The position numbers and the translations under genes were made by a program. 64,000 bases of DNA, taken from the NCBI GenBank assembly GCA_910578385.1, contig CAJTQV010000003.1, positions 7,042 through 71,041 on the forward strand, written 5' to 3'. Numbering within the stretch: position 1 is the first letter of the stretch; every line of letters starts with the position of its first letter. Of this stretch, positions 32,700-40,991 are shown one piece after another. Under the pieces are notes generated by a model. That model worked only from the letters and a program-made list of their open reading frames with translations. It was not told where the DNA came from and did not search any database. The DNA is from an uncultured Muribaculaceae bacterium. GTDB taxonomy: Bacteria; Bacteroidota; Bacteroidia; Bacteroidales; Muribaculaceae.

Positions 32700-34028
32700 G
32701 GCAAGATAGTCGGCGACTATGAAGGTGCTGCCGCCGATGTAGATTATGTCGTCGGGGGCGGCATCTGCATGCGCCGCCTTGGCTGCCTCTCTCACTGTCG
32801 GGTAGCCCGTAGCTTCGAGTCCGCGGGCTTTGCAACGCTGCTCGACCTCGTGCCAGGGCATGGCGCGTGGTATCTGCGCCTGGGTGGCGTAGTAGCACGC
32901 GTCGGCAGGAAACATCGGCAGGATATGGTCAACATCCTTGTCAGATACAAAGCCGATCACAAATCTCAACCGTGCATTTCTCTCCTTGTTGTCCTTCCCA
33001 TCATTCATGTTGCGGTCTTTGCAGCCATTCGCATTGCTGTCAGGTTCATTTGTAGTAGCGTTCTTGCGGTTGTCGATGAGCTGACGGAGCTGGGCGAGGT
33101 TGTAGGTGAGCCCTGCCTCGTTGTGGCCGGTGTCGCATATGGTGAGAGGTGTGCGTGACACGATTGTCCAGCGTCCGCGGAATCCTGTCAGTGCCTCGAC
33201 CTCGCGGAAGCCTTGTTCCATCGCCTCCTGGCTGATCTCCACTCCGAGACGGCGCAGTTCGTCGAGTGCGACGCGGGCGGTGTTGACATTCTTCTTCTGG
33301 TAGTCGCCTGTCAGGGAGCAGTGCAACGCCTCGTTAGCATTGTCGTCCACCTCGCGGTATGCCTCGCGGAGCGGAGCGTTGACTTCGGCGGCTTTGGCGC
33401 GGAAAACCGGTTCGGTCTCCGAAGTGGCCTCACCGATTACAGCCGGTATGCCGGGTTTGATTATTCCGGCCTTTTCTCCGGCTATCTTTTCGAGCGTGTC
33501 ACCAAGGAATTGCGTATGGTCTTTAGAGATGTTGGTTATGACGCTGAGCAGGGGAGTTATTATGTTGGTCGAGTCGAGACGGCCACCCATGCCGACCTCT
33601 ATCACGGCATAGTCCACCTCCATCTCGGCAAACCAGTCGAAGGCCATCATCATGGTCAGCTCGAAGAAGGAGGGTTTGTCGCCCGTGTAGCCCGACTTCT
33701 TCCATTTCTCGACAAACCCGACTACTTTATCCTCGGGAATCATCTCGCCGTTGACCCTCATGCGCTCGCGGAAGTCCACGAGATGCGGGGAAGTGTACAG
33801 AGCCGTGCGGTATCCCTGGCTCTGCAGGGTGGCGGCAATCAGGTTCGACACGCTTCCCTTGCCGTTGGTGCCGGCCACGTGAATGGCTTTCCAACGTCGG
33901 TGTGGGTTTCCGAAGTGTCTTGACAGCTCCTCGCTGCGTTCAAGACCCGGTTTATATGCTGCGGCTCCCACACGCGAGAACATGGGGAGCTGCGCGAAAA
34001 GCCAGTCTATAGCTTCCTTATATTCCAT
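32682..34028 (-). CDS. folC: Bifunctional folylpolyglutamate/dihydrofolate synthase
   Basis: Adds glutamate to dihydropteroate or folates in the cytoplasm. 448 residues with the P-loop GTNGKGS at 53-59, an active-site loop TSPHLVDFRERM at 79-90, and EVGMGGRLDSTN at 144-155 with the metal-binding residues. Around residues 319-352 there is an extra low-complexity stretch rich in N, D and K (NRKNATTNEPDSNANG and onward) that usual FolC proteins do not have; it sits between two conserved parts and so is probably a surface loop. The start overlaps the chrA gene by 11 bases. The stop lies in a palindrome. Confidence 0.93.
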   Translation of the reverse strand: MEYKEAIDWLFAQLPMFSRVGAAAYKPGLERSEELSRHFGNPHRRWKAIHVAGTNGKGSVSNLIAATLQSQGYRTALYTSPHLVDFRERMRVNGEMIPEDKVVGFVEKWKKSGYTGDKPSFFELTMMMAFDWFAEMEVDYAVIEVGMGGRLDSTNIITPLLSVITNISKDHTQFLGDTLEKIAGEKAGIIKPGIPAVIGEATSETEPVFRAKAAEVNAPLREAYREVDDNANEALHCSLTGDYQKKNVNTARVALDELRRLGVEISQEAMEQGFREVEALTGFRGRWTIVSRTPLTICDTGHNEAGLTYNLAQLRQLIDNRKNATTNEPDSNANGCKDRNMNDGKDNKERNARLRFVIGFVSDKDVDHILPMFPADACYYATQAQIPRAMPWHEVEQRCKARGLEATGYPTVREAAKAAHADAAPDDIIYIGGSTFIVADYLANPDKS

Positions 34029-34629
34029 ATAGCAGATAGCCGGTTATTCCGGCCAGTATTATTACTAAGATCGGATGAAATTTAATTGTACGGTTTTTCA
34101 GCTTGATCGGGAAATACACCAGGCAGAACGCGGCCACGCATATCAGGATGCTTGCCGTGAGCTGCGACGTCTCGCCGTTGGGGTTGAAGTTGGCGGAGTT
34201 CATGAGCATGATTGCCGCCGAGGCAATAAGCCCGACCACCACGGGGCGCAGTCCGGAGAATATGGCCTTTATCACGCCGCTCTCCTGATGGCGCCGTATG
34301 AAATGCGAGCTGTAGAGCACGAGGAAGAATGAGGGTACGGTGACAGCCAACGTTGCCAGTATGGAGCCGAGAATGCCCCACAGTGGCGAAGCGAGAGCCG
34401 GGTCATAGCTTCCGGGTGCGACGAAGCCGATGTATGTCGCTGAATTTATACCGATAGGGCCGGGAGTCATCTGTGAGATGGCTACTATGTCGGTGAACAT
34501 CTGCTCCGAAATCCAGCTGTTGTCCGACACGACAATCTTCTCGACGAGTGACAGCATGGCGTAGCCGCCACCGAATCCGAAGATGCCGATCTTTATATAT
34601 GCCCAGATAAGTTTCCAGTAAATACCCAT
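34018..34629 (-). CDS. Half-size chromate transporter ChrA, second subunit
   Basis: A 203-residue membrane protein equal to one half of ChrA. The motif FGFGGGYAMLSLVEK near residues 17-31 and TPGPIGINSATYIGF near 55-70 are the ChrA signature. Five or six membrane helices follow. It pairs with the neighbouring 187-residue half protein; short-chain ChrA proteins work as heterodimers and export chromate, though in gut bacteria a natural substrate may be another anion. It overlaps folC by 11 bases. A TTTAGG-type repeat region separates it from its partner. Confidence 0.88.
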   Translation of the reverse strand: MGIYWKLIWAYIKIGIFGFGGGYAMLSLVEKIVVSDNSWISEQMFTDIVAISQMTPGPIGINSATYIGFVAPGSYDPALASPLWGILGSILATLAVTVPSFFLVLYSSHFIRRHQESGVIKAIFSGLRPVVVGLIASAAIMLMNSANFNPNGETSQLTASILICVAAFCLVYFPIKLKNRTIKFHPILVIILAGITGYLLYGI

Positions 34630-34775
34630 TTTAGGTTTTAGGTTTTAGAGTTTAGGTTTTAGGCTTCAGGTGTTAGAGTTTAGGCTTTAGGCGTTAGAGT
34701 TTAGGTTTCAGTGTTTGATTTATATTGTCTGAATCTAAAGCCTAAAACCTAACGCCTAACGCCTCTCCTTCCGAT
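34630..34775. repeat. TTTAGG-type repeat region between the chrA halves
   Basis: Between 34631 and about 34712 the plus strand has many TTTAGG or TTTTAGG words; TTAGAGTTTAGG occurs three times with spacers of 16 and 9 bp. From about 34735 to 34762 the reverse complement words (CCTAAA, CCTAACG) appear, so the two sides form an imperfect inverted repeat around TGATTTATATTGTC. The last codons of the upstream chrA half (GRRGVRR) lie inside the second side. Confidence 0.75.
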
Positions 34776-35312
34776 TTTCCAGAAGATGTAGCCTCCGAGC
34801 GCGCCGAGAATGATGTAGAGGATGGGGTTGGACACGAATCCGAGGTCGAGCGAGATCATCAGTGCCACTACCAGAGGTATCCATACCGTCTTCCACGAGA
34901 GCTTGGCGGCACGTGCCGAGGTCAGCACGGGAGCCACAATCAACGCTACCACCGCCGGGCGTATCCCCATGAATATCGAGGAAATCACGCGGTTGTTCTT
35001 GATCATGTCGGGCGTGAGGAAGATTGCAATAGCGAGAATTATCAGGAACGAGGGGAGGATAGTTCCGGCCGCGGCGAGTATGCTTCCGCGCATTCCACGC
35101 ATCTTGTCACCTACGGCTGTGGCGATGTTGACGGCGAGGATGCCCGGGAGCGACTGGGCTATAGCCAAAAGATCGAGAAAGTCATCTTTCTCGATCCAAT
35201 GATGCTTGTCGACTATCTCGCGTTCGATTATCGAAATCATTGCCCAGCCTCCGCCGAAGGTGAAGGCCCCGATCTTGAAAAAGCTCGCGAACAGTTGCCA
35301 ATATATGTTCAT
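34749..35312 (-). CDS. Half-size chromate transporter ChrA, first subunit
   Basis: A 187-residue membrane protein with the N-terminal ChrA motif FTFGGGWAMISIIERE (about residues 17-32) and the SLPGILAVNIATAVG block near 54-68. Five or six helices. It forms a heterodimer pair with the next, 203-residue half. Its C-terminus GRRGVRR is encoded in the repeat region and may not be ancestral. Located 53 nt after cydB, in what may be one long operon with the cytochrome bd genes. Confidence 0.88.
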   Translation of the reverse strand: MNIYWQLFASFFKIGAFTFGGGWAMISIIEREIVDKHHWIEKDDFLDLLAIAQSLPGILAVNIATAVGDKMRGMRGSILAAAGTILPSFLIILAIAIFLTPDMIKNNRVISSIFMGIRPAVVALIVAPVLTSARAAKLSWKTVWIPLVVALMISLDLGFVSNPILYIILGALGGYIFWKIGRRGVRR

Positions 35313-35365
35313 GATCAGCCTATGCTTATCAATCAGTGTCTATCAATCAGTTACTTTTTTATCAG

Positions 35366-36484
35366 TCAGTCCTTCTTGTCCATCTGTCTCCATACGTACC
35401 AGATGTATGCCAATACGAACGGAATGAAGAGCGAGGCGTAGCTCATGGCCGTGAGTGTGAACTCGGTCGATGAAGCGTTGCGGATGGTCAGCGAGCTCAT
35501 CGGGTCGGTCAGAGAGGGGAGGAATGCGGTGTTGCCGTAGCCGGCCGCCCAGAAGAGCGAAATGACAGCGAGGAATGTTCCGAAGCCGGTGAACCATATT
35601 CCCGATGTGAAGCACTTCGAGAAGACTGAGCGGATCAGTCCGTAGAGCACAAGCACCACGCCTAAGAGCAGAGTGGCGAGTTCCCACCAGTTGGAGGTCA
35701 TGTTGTGGAAATACTTGTAGGGCATCTCGACCACTGAGGCATTGCGGCCGTCAGCTGTCAGCACCTCGTAGCCGGTAGCTGTGAAAAGCAGGGCGAGGAA
35801 CACGAGGAAGAAGATCACGAAGATACTGCCTGTCACAAAGGCCATGCGGCGCAGTGTGATGAAGAAATCGCCGTCGCTGTCGCCGAGGCGGTTCATCATG
35901 TAGAGACATGCCTGCATACATGCGAGGAAGAGCACCGCAACGCCGAGCACGAGGTTGCGGGCGTTGAAGATAGCCTCGAAGCCATGTGTGGAGGCCCACT
36001 GCGAGATTACGGGAGCCTGACCGGAGAGGATGTTGTCGCGGTTCACAGTGAATTCCGCGCCGAAGAAGAACATCGCCACAGCCACACCTAACAGGATTGT
36101 GCCCACGCTGCCGTTGATGAAGAGGAAAGCGTCGTAGGTGCGGGTGCCGTAGACGTTGCCTTTCTTGCGGCGGTACTCATAGCTCACGGCCTGGAGCACG
36201 AAGCTGAAGAGGATAAGGATCCATAGCCAGTATGCGCCGCCGAAGCAGGTTGAGTAATAGAGCGGGAACGATGCGAAGAACGCTCCGCCGAATGTAACGA
36301 GTGTTGTGAACGTAAGTTCCCACTTGCTGCCCATCGCGCCGATGATCTTGTCGCGGCGTTCCTCGGTGGTGCCGAGGCTGTAGAGCAGTGTCTGTCCGCC
36401 CTGCACCATGAGCAGGAAGACCAGTATTCCTCCGAGCACGGAGATAAGAAGCCACCAGTAGTTCTGAAGATATTCGAGTGTCAT
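35366..36484 (-). CDS. cydB: Cytochrome bd ubiquinol oxidase subunit II
   Basis: A 372-residue inner-membrane subunit of the high-affinity terminal oxidase. Nine or so helices; the start LEYLQNYWWLLISVLGGILVFLLMVQGGQTLL and the GGAFFASFPLYYS segment fit CydB. Begins three bases after the end of cydA, so the two are co-translated. In gut Bacteroidales cytochrome bd consumes traces of oxygen and supports energy gain (nanaerobic growth). Confidence 0.95.
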   Translation of the reverse strand: MTLEYLQNYWWLLISVLGGILVFLLMVQGGQTLLYSLGTTEERRDKIIGAMGSKWELTFTTLVTFGGAFFASFPLYYSTCFGGAYWLWILILFSFVLQAVSYEYRRKKGNVYGTRTYDAFLFINGSVGTILLGVAVAMFFFGAEFTVNRDNILSGQAPVISQWASTHGFEAIFNARNLVLGVAVLFLACMQACLYMMNRLGDSDGDFFITLRRMAFVTGSIFVIFFLVFLALLFTATGYEVLTADGRNASVVEMPYKYFHNMTSNWWELATLLLGVVLVLYGLIRSVFSKCFTSGIWFTGFGTFLAVISLFWAAGYGNTAFLPSLTDPMSSLTIRNASSTEFTLTAMSYASLFIPFVLAYIWYVWRQMDKKD

Positions 36485-36487
36485 GAC

Positions 36488-38056
36488 TTAAGCTTTTTCA
36501 GGTGTGTACAATTGTTCTTTCGATCTCTTCTCGACATAGCGGCACATGATGCTCACCTCGGCCACGAGGAGCAGAGTGAAGACCACGGCGAACATCCAGA
36601 ATGTCGTGATAACCGATGATACGGGTATGTCGGAAATGGCGGCGCATGTCGGCAGAAGATCCTGGATTGCCCAGGGCTGACGGCCAACCTCGGCTACTGC
36701 CCAGCCGGCCTCGGAGCATATCCACATAAAGGGCACCGATACCATTGCTGCCATGTAGAACCAGCGGAAGCGGTCTATCAGGTCCCTGCGGTAGACGAAG
36801 AAGAGTGTCACAACGAAGAAGAGCAGGAAGTATGAGCCGAGAACGACCATCACGCGGAACATGGTGAACGTAAGCCCTACGGGCGGGATAGCCTCCTCGA
36901 CCGAGTCGAAATAAGCGTAACCGAAGTAGGGATAGTTCACGCTCAGCTCCTTCTGCGCTGCCTCCATGGCTGCCTTGTCGCCGGCCTTGCGTGCGGCATC
37001 GTAGTCGGCAAGTGACTTCTGCGCAAGCTTGCCGCGCTCTATGCGCTCGGCGTAGCTTACGGTGTTGATGGTGTCGCCGTCGGCATTGATCGAGAAGCCC
37101 TCGACTATGTCGCTGATGCCGGGCACGAACGTATTGGGGTCATGGTTTGCAAGAATTGAGAGACCGTAGGGAATCGACACCTCGAAGAGATATTCATCCT
37201 CCTCGTTGTTCCACTCCTTGTCGGGGTTGAGCATGGCGACACCGGTCAGAGACTGGCCGACGTGACCATGGTAGAGACCCTCCATGGCGGCGAGTTTCAT
37301 GGGCTGGTGGCGTGCGACCTGGACAGCTGAACCGTCGCCTGTGTACATGGTGAGAAGCAGGCCGATAAGACCGAACCATGCGCCGACCTTTATGGAGTTG
37401 ACGGCGAAGTCGCGGTTGCGGCGGCGCCAGAGCATGTAGCAGCTCACACCGATCACAAACACACCGGCGAGCGCCCATCCGCTGAACACGGCATGGAAGA
37501 ACTTGTTGACGGCTATGCCCGAGAACAGTGCCCAGAAGTCGGTCATGACGTTACGCATCTGCGCGGGGTCAAACTCCATTCCGACAGGATACTGCATCCA
37601 TGCGTTGGCCACAAGAATCCAGAGAGCGGAGATCGAGGCGCCGATGGCGGTGAGCCATGTCGAAGCGAGGTGGAAGCGGGGGCTGACCTTGTTCCAGCCG
37701 AAGAACATCACCGCGCCGAAAGTAGCCTCCATGAAGAAGGCGAGTATGCCCTCGATGGCCAGCGGTGCGCCGAAGATGTCGCCGACAAACCAGGAGTAGT
37801 TGCTCCAGTTCGTGCCGAACTCGAACTCAAGGATAAGACCTGTGGCGACACCGATGGCGAAATTGATGCCGAACAGTGTCATCCAGAATTTAGTGGCACG
37901 GAGCCAGTTCTCAGACTTGGTGCGCAGATAGGCGCTTTCCATGATGGCCACAATCACCGACAGACCCAAGGTCAGCGGCACAAAGAGCCAGTGGTAGATG
38001 GCGGTGATAGCGAACTGCAGGCGCGACCACTCGACCACACTCATCAAATTCTCCAT
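36488..38056 (-). CDS. cydA: Cytochrome bd ubiquinol oxidase subunit I
   Basis: A 522-residue catalytic subunit carrying hemes b558, b595 and d. Visible: VVEWSRLQFAITAIYHWLFVPLTLGLS with the axial histidine H22, LEFEFGTNWSNYSWFVGD, KFFHAVFSGWALAG with another heme histidine, and GRQPWAIQDLLPT near residue 456. The Q-loop region carries an alanine-rich charged stretch (about 340-375). The -7 box TAATTTTG (forward CAAAATTA, 38090-38097) lies about 35 nt upstream; the -33 element is weak. Followed by cydB after three bases. Confidence 0.96.
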   Translation of the reverse strand: MENLMSVVEWSRLQFAITAIYHWLFVPLTLGLSVIVAIMESAYLRTKSENWLRATKFWMTLFGINFAIGVATGLILEFEFGTNWSNYSWFVGDIFGAPLAIEGILAFFMEATFGAVMFFGWNKVSPRFHLASTWLTAIGASISALWILVANAWMQYPVGMEFDPAQMRNVMTDFWALFSGIAVNKFFHAVFSGWALAGVFVIGVSCYMLWRRRNRDFAVNSIKVGAWFGLIGLLLTMYTGDGSAVQVARHQPMKLAAMEGLYHGHVGQSLTGVAMLNPDKEWNNEEDEYLFEVSIPYGLSILANHDPNTFVPGISDIVEGFSINADGDTINTVSYAERIERGKLAQKSLADYDAARKAGDKAAMEAAQKELSVNYPYFGYAYFDSVEEAIPPVGLTFTMFRVMVVLGSYFLLFFVVTLFFVYRRDLIDRFRWFYMAAMVSVPFMWICSEAGWAVAEVGRQPWAIQDLLPTCAAISDIPVSSVITTFWMFAVVFTLLLVAEVSIMCRYVEKRSKEQLYTPEKA

Positions 38057-38089
38057 ATGATAGATATGATAGGTTTTATATTATCTTCG

Positions 38090-38097
38090 CAAAATTA
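38090..38097 (-). promoter_or_regulatory. -7 box of the cydAB operon
   Basis: TAATTTTG on the minus strand, perfect consensus; no clear TTG at the usual distance, so activation by a regulator is possible. Confidence 0.5.
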
Positions 38098-38190
38098 ATC
38101 ATTTTTTGCATACATAAAAGAATTTTAGGAGATTTTCTCACTTTTTTGTAAAAGTCGCCCCCGACAGTTTATTTTCTCGCATTAATTTCG

Positions 38191-38198
38191 TAATTTTG
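38191..38198 (+). promoter_or_regulatory. -7 box of the DUF4494 gene
   Basis: TAATTTTG, perfect consensus; a TTTA at 38168-38171 is 19 nt upstream as a weak -33 element. Confidence 0.55.
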
Positions 38199-38250
38199 CA
38201 GTGCGCCGTTTGCGGAGAGCAGATGGCGATATGATTAAAATCCGATTATT

Positions 38251-38691
38251 ATGGCACTTTGGTTTGAATGTAAAGTAAGATATGACAAGATGCAGGAAAA
38301 CGGCATGGTCAAGAAGGTCAACGAGCCCTATCTGGTGGATGCACTGACCTTTACCGAAGCCGAGGCCCGTATCATAGAGGAGATGAAGCCTTTTATTTCG
38401 GGCGAATATTCAATTTCGTCGGAGAAGAAGACCAAGATTTCCGAGATATTTTTCAACGAGGGTGGCGACCGCTATTTCCTCGTAAAGGTCAACTTCATCA
38501 CCCTCGACGAGAACAAGGGCGTGGAGAAGAAGACCGTAAGCCAGATTCTTGTGCAGGCTTCCGACTTCGAGGATGCTGTCGAGAAATTCAAGGAGGGCAT
38601 GAAGGGCACGATGGCCGATTACGAGATCGGTGCCATTTCGGAGACCCTTATCATGGATGTCTTCGGAGCAAACCTTAACCCCGAAAACTGA
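38251..38691 (+). CDS. DUF4494 family protein
   Basis: A 146-residue cytoplasmic protein of a family found mainly in Bacteroidetes (starting ALWFECKVRYDKMQENGMVKKVNEPYLVDALTFTEAEARI). It is compact, mixed alpha/beta, with no enzyme motif. It lies 14 nt upstream of the yggS-like gene and probably shares its transcript, a frequent arrangement that hints at a link to PLP or amino acid balance; this link is inference. Confidence 0.88.
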   Translation: MALWFECKVRYDKMQENGMVKKVNEPYLVDALTFTEAEARIIEEMKPFISGEYSISSEKKTKISEIFFNEGGDRYFLVKVNFITLDENKGVEKKTVSQILVQASDFEDAVEKFKEGMKGTMADYEIGAISETLIMDVFGANLNPEN

Positions 38692-38705
38692 TAACCTCTC
38701 CGACT

Positions 38706-39368
38706 ATGGTAGCCGACGAGATTCGCAGACTGCACGAGGAATTGCCCGAAGGGGTAAGGCTTGTGGCCGTATCGAAATTTCATCCTGTCGAGGCTCTTAT
38801 GGAGGCTTATGACGCGGGTCAACGCTGTTTCGGCGAGAGCCGCGTGCAGGAACTTTTTGAGAAGATTCCGGCCATGCCGGCCGATGTGAAGTGGCACTTC
38901 ATCGGTCACCTCCAGACCAACAAGGTCCGCCAGATTATAGGGAAGACCGCTCTGATAGAAAGTGTTGACTCGGAGCGTCTTCTTGACCTGATAGACCGTG
39001 AGTCGGAGCGCGCCGGGGTGGTGACGCGTGTGCTGATGCAGGTGCATGTGGCCCGCGAGGAGACCAAGTTCGGCTTCCTACCCGAGGAGCTGATGGCTTA
39101 TTTCACTGACCGCCGATTCGAGTCGCTCAAGGCCACACATATTTGTGGGGTGATGGGCATGGCTTCGAATACAGACGATATGGAGCGGGTGCGCCGCGAC
39201 TTCGCCGAGATCCGCTCGATATTTAACCGAGTGAATGAGCTTTGCCCCGACCTGCGCGGATTTGACACGGTGTCGATGGGCATGAGCGGCGACTGGCAGT
39301 TGGCGGTTGAGGAAGGCTCGAACATGGTGCGCGTCGGATCCCTTATTTTCGGCCCCCGGCAGTATTGA
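38706..39368 (+). CDS. YggS/PROSC-family pyridoxal phosphate homeostasis protein
   Basis: A 220-residue PLP-binding TIM-barrel protein. The PLP lysine is K24 in LVAVSKFHP. Further blocks are FGESRVQEL, WHFIGHLQTNKVR, VLMQVHVAREETKFGF, HICGVMGMAS and LSMGMSGDWQLAVEEGSNMVRVG (here beginning TVSMGMSGDW). It controls free PLP and amino acid pools and has no known catalytic activity. Slightly shorter at the N-terminus than E. coli YggS. Confidence 0.95.
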   Translation: MVADEIRRLHEELPEGVRLVAVSKFHPVEALMEAYDAGQRCFGESRVQELFEKIPAMPADVKWHFIGHLQTNKVRQIIGKTALIESVDSERLLDLIDRESERAGVVTRVLMQVHVAREETKFGFLPEELMAYFTDRRFESLKATHICGVMGMASNTDDMERVRRDFAEIRSIFNRVNELCPDLRGFDTVSMGMSGDWQLAVEEGSNMVRVGSLIFGPRQY

Positions 39369-39465
39369 GTCTGTCAGTTAGCCACGAGAACTTTTTTAAG
39401 AGAAAATAAGAGAAAAGTATTTCCCTGAATACAAAATTATGAACTAACATTTAAAATTTCTTATC

Positions 39466-40788
39466 ATGGTAGAAAAATCTCAGAGAGAGAAGAGAAACTA
39501 TGCTCTTCCGATTACCATCATGTTCGCGCTCTTCTTCATGATCGCGTTCGTAACCGGTTATCAGAACCCGCTCGGTTCGGTCATCGAGAAGATGTCGAGC
39601 GGTAACAAGCTGATGTCGCAGCTCGGCACGCTGGCCAACTTCATAGCCTATGCCTTCATGGGTTATCCGGCCGGTAAACTTCTTCAGAACAAAGGATTCC
39701 GCGTCACCGCTCTGTGGGCTGTGACAATCGGCTTCATCGGCGTGGCCATCACCTATGCCTCAGGCTTCATAGCCGAGGATTCCACAGCAGTGGCAATCTA
39801 TCTTGTCGGTGCGTTTGTGGCCGGCTTCTCGATGTGTCTTCTCAACTCTGTGGTAAACCCGATGCTCAACTCGCTGGGCTCGACACCCAAGCAGGGTAAC
39901 CAGCTCGTGCAGTTCGGCGGTACGTTTAACTCGCTCGGAGCCACACTCGCTCCGGTCATCGTCGGCGGTCTTCTCGGCGGTGCCGCAAGTTCAATCTCTT
40001 CGGCCAATCCGGTGTTCTATCTCGCCATGGCAATCTTCGCCATCGCCTTCCTCGTGCTCTACCTGAGCAAGCTCCCCGAATCGCCCGACCTCGGCAAGAA
40101 GCAGGAGAAAATCAAGGTTGCAAACGCTTTCAAATACACCAACTTCACATTCGGTGTTCTGGCCATCTTCTGCTACGTAGGTCTTGAGGTAGGTATCGCC
40201 AACTGGACACTTCAGTATCTTGAGAAGTCGCAGGATGTCATCAACAACAACGAGATGGAGTCGGCGGCCATCGCCGGAACCGTGGTCGGTATCTACTGGC
40301 TCCTGATGCTCATCGGACGTTTCATCGGCGGTGTTGTCGGCAGCAAGATCTCATCGCGCGCCATGCTTACATTCGCCGCTGTCGGTGCCATGGTGCTGAT
40401 TGCGCTCGGTATCTTTACCGAAGAGACTACGGTCGGCTTCGTGGGCTTCAGCTCAGCAGACTTCTCGTTCGGCGTGGTACGCATCCCGCTCAACGCCGTC
40501 TTCTTCGTGCTCTGCGGATTCTTCGCATCTGTGATGTGGGGAGCAATCTTCAACCTCTCTGTCACCGGTCTCGGCAAGTACACGGCTGTCGCATCGGGTA
40601 TCTTCATGATGATGGTATGTGGCGGCGGTATCTTCCCCGCAATCCAGTCGCTCGTTGCCTCAAGCTCGATTATCGCCAGCTTCTGGGTGCCCTTCTGCCT
40701 CGCGGCCTACATCTGCTGCTACGCTCTCTTCCTGTCGCGTCCGCGCAACGATGCCGGACTGCCCGAGAGCCCCGAAGTGCTCGACTGA
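39466..40788 (+). CDS. MFS transporter, FucP/GluP-like sugar:H+ symporter
   Basis: A 440-residue protein with twelve membrane helices. It begins with ITIMFALFFMIAFVTGYQNPLGSVIEKM, has a GYPAGKLLQNKGFR loop between helices 2 and 3 and NSVVNPMLNSLGSTPKQGNQLVQFGGTFNSLGA around helix 5, the pattern of FucP-type hexose carriers of Bacteroidetes. The sugar is not certain (glucose, galactose or fucose). It is followed by a strong terminator and then transketolase with its own promoter, so a shared role in sugar use is possible but they are separately transcribed. Confidence 0.87.
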   Translation: MVEKSQREKRNYALPITIMFALFFMIAFVTGYQNPLGSVIEKMSSGNKLMSQLGTLANFIAYAFMGYPAGKLLQNKGFRVTALWAVTIGFIGVAITYASGFIAEDSTAVAIYLVGAFVAGFSMCLLNSVVNPMLNSLGSTPKQGNQLVQFGGTFNSLGATLAPVIVGGLLGGAASSISSANPVFYLAMAIFAIAFLVLYLSKLPESPDLGKKQEKIKVANAFKYTNFTFGVLAIFCYVGLEVGIANWTLQYLEKSQDVINNNEMESAAIAGTVVGIYWLLMLIGRFIGGVVGSKISSRAMLTFAAVGAMVLIALGIFTEETTVGFVGFSSADFSFGVVRIPLNAVFFVLCGFFASVMWGAIFNLSVTGLGKYTAVASGIFMMMVCGGGIFPAIQSLVASSSIIASFWVPFCLAAYICCYALFLSRPRNDAGLPESPEVLD

Positions 40789-40811
40789 TACTGTTGACGA
40801 AAATATTACAG

Positions 40812-40847
40812 AATCCGGTGAAGCATCCGTGCTCACCGGATTTTTTT
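40812..40847 (+). terminator. Strong intrinsic terminator after the MFS gene
   Basis: AATCCGGTGA (40812-40821) pairs with TCACCGGATT (40833-40842), then a run of seven T. Confidence 0.9.
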
Positions 40848-40912
40848 ATGAAACGGAGCGCTGCTGTTCAGCCCGCCGTTCATAAAAAAGTTAAAAAATA
40901 TTATGAGATGGC

Positions 40913-40943
40913 TTTAATATCTCGATATTACTTATTATCTTTG
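40913..40943 (+). promoter_or_regulatory. Promoter of the transketolase gene
   Basis: TTTA (40913-40916), 19-nt spacer, TATCTTTG (40936-40943). Confidence 0.55.
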
Positions 40944-40991
40944 TTGACGAATTAGAAAACAGACCCACTTAATCTAATATAAAAAAACATA

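Noticed and set aside
34630..34775. CRISPR array
   Set aside because: Repeats are very short and irregular with no unique spacers; no cas genes.
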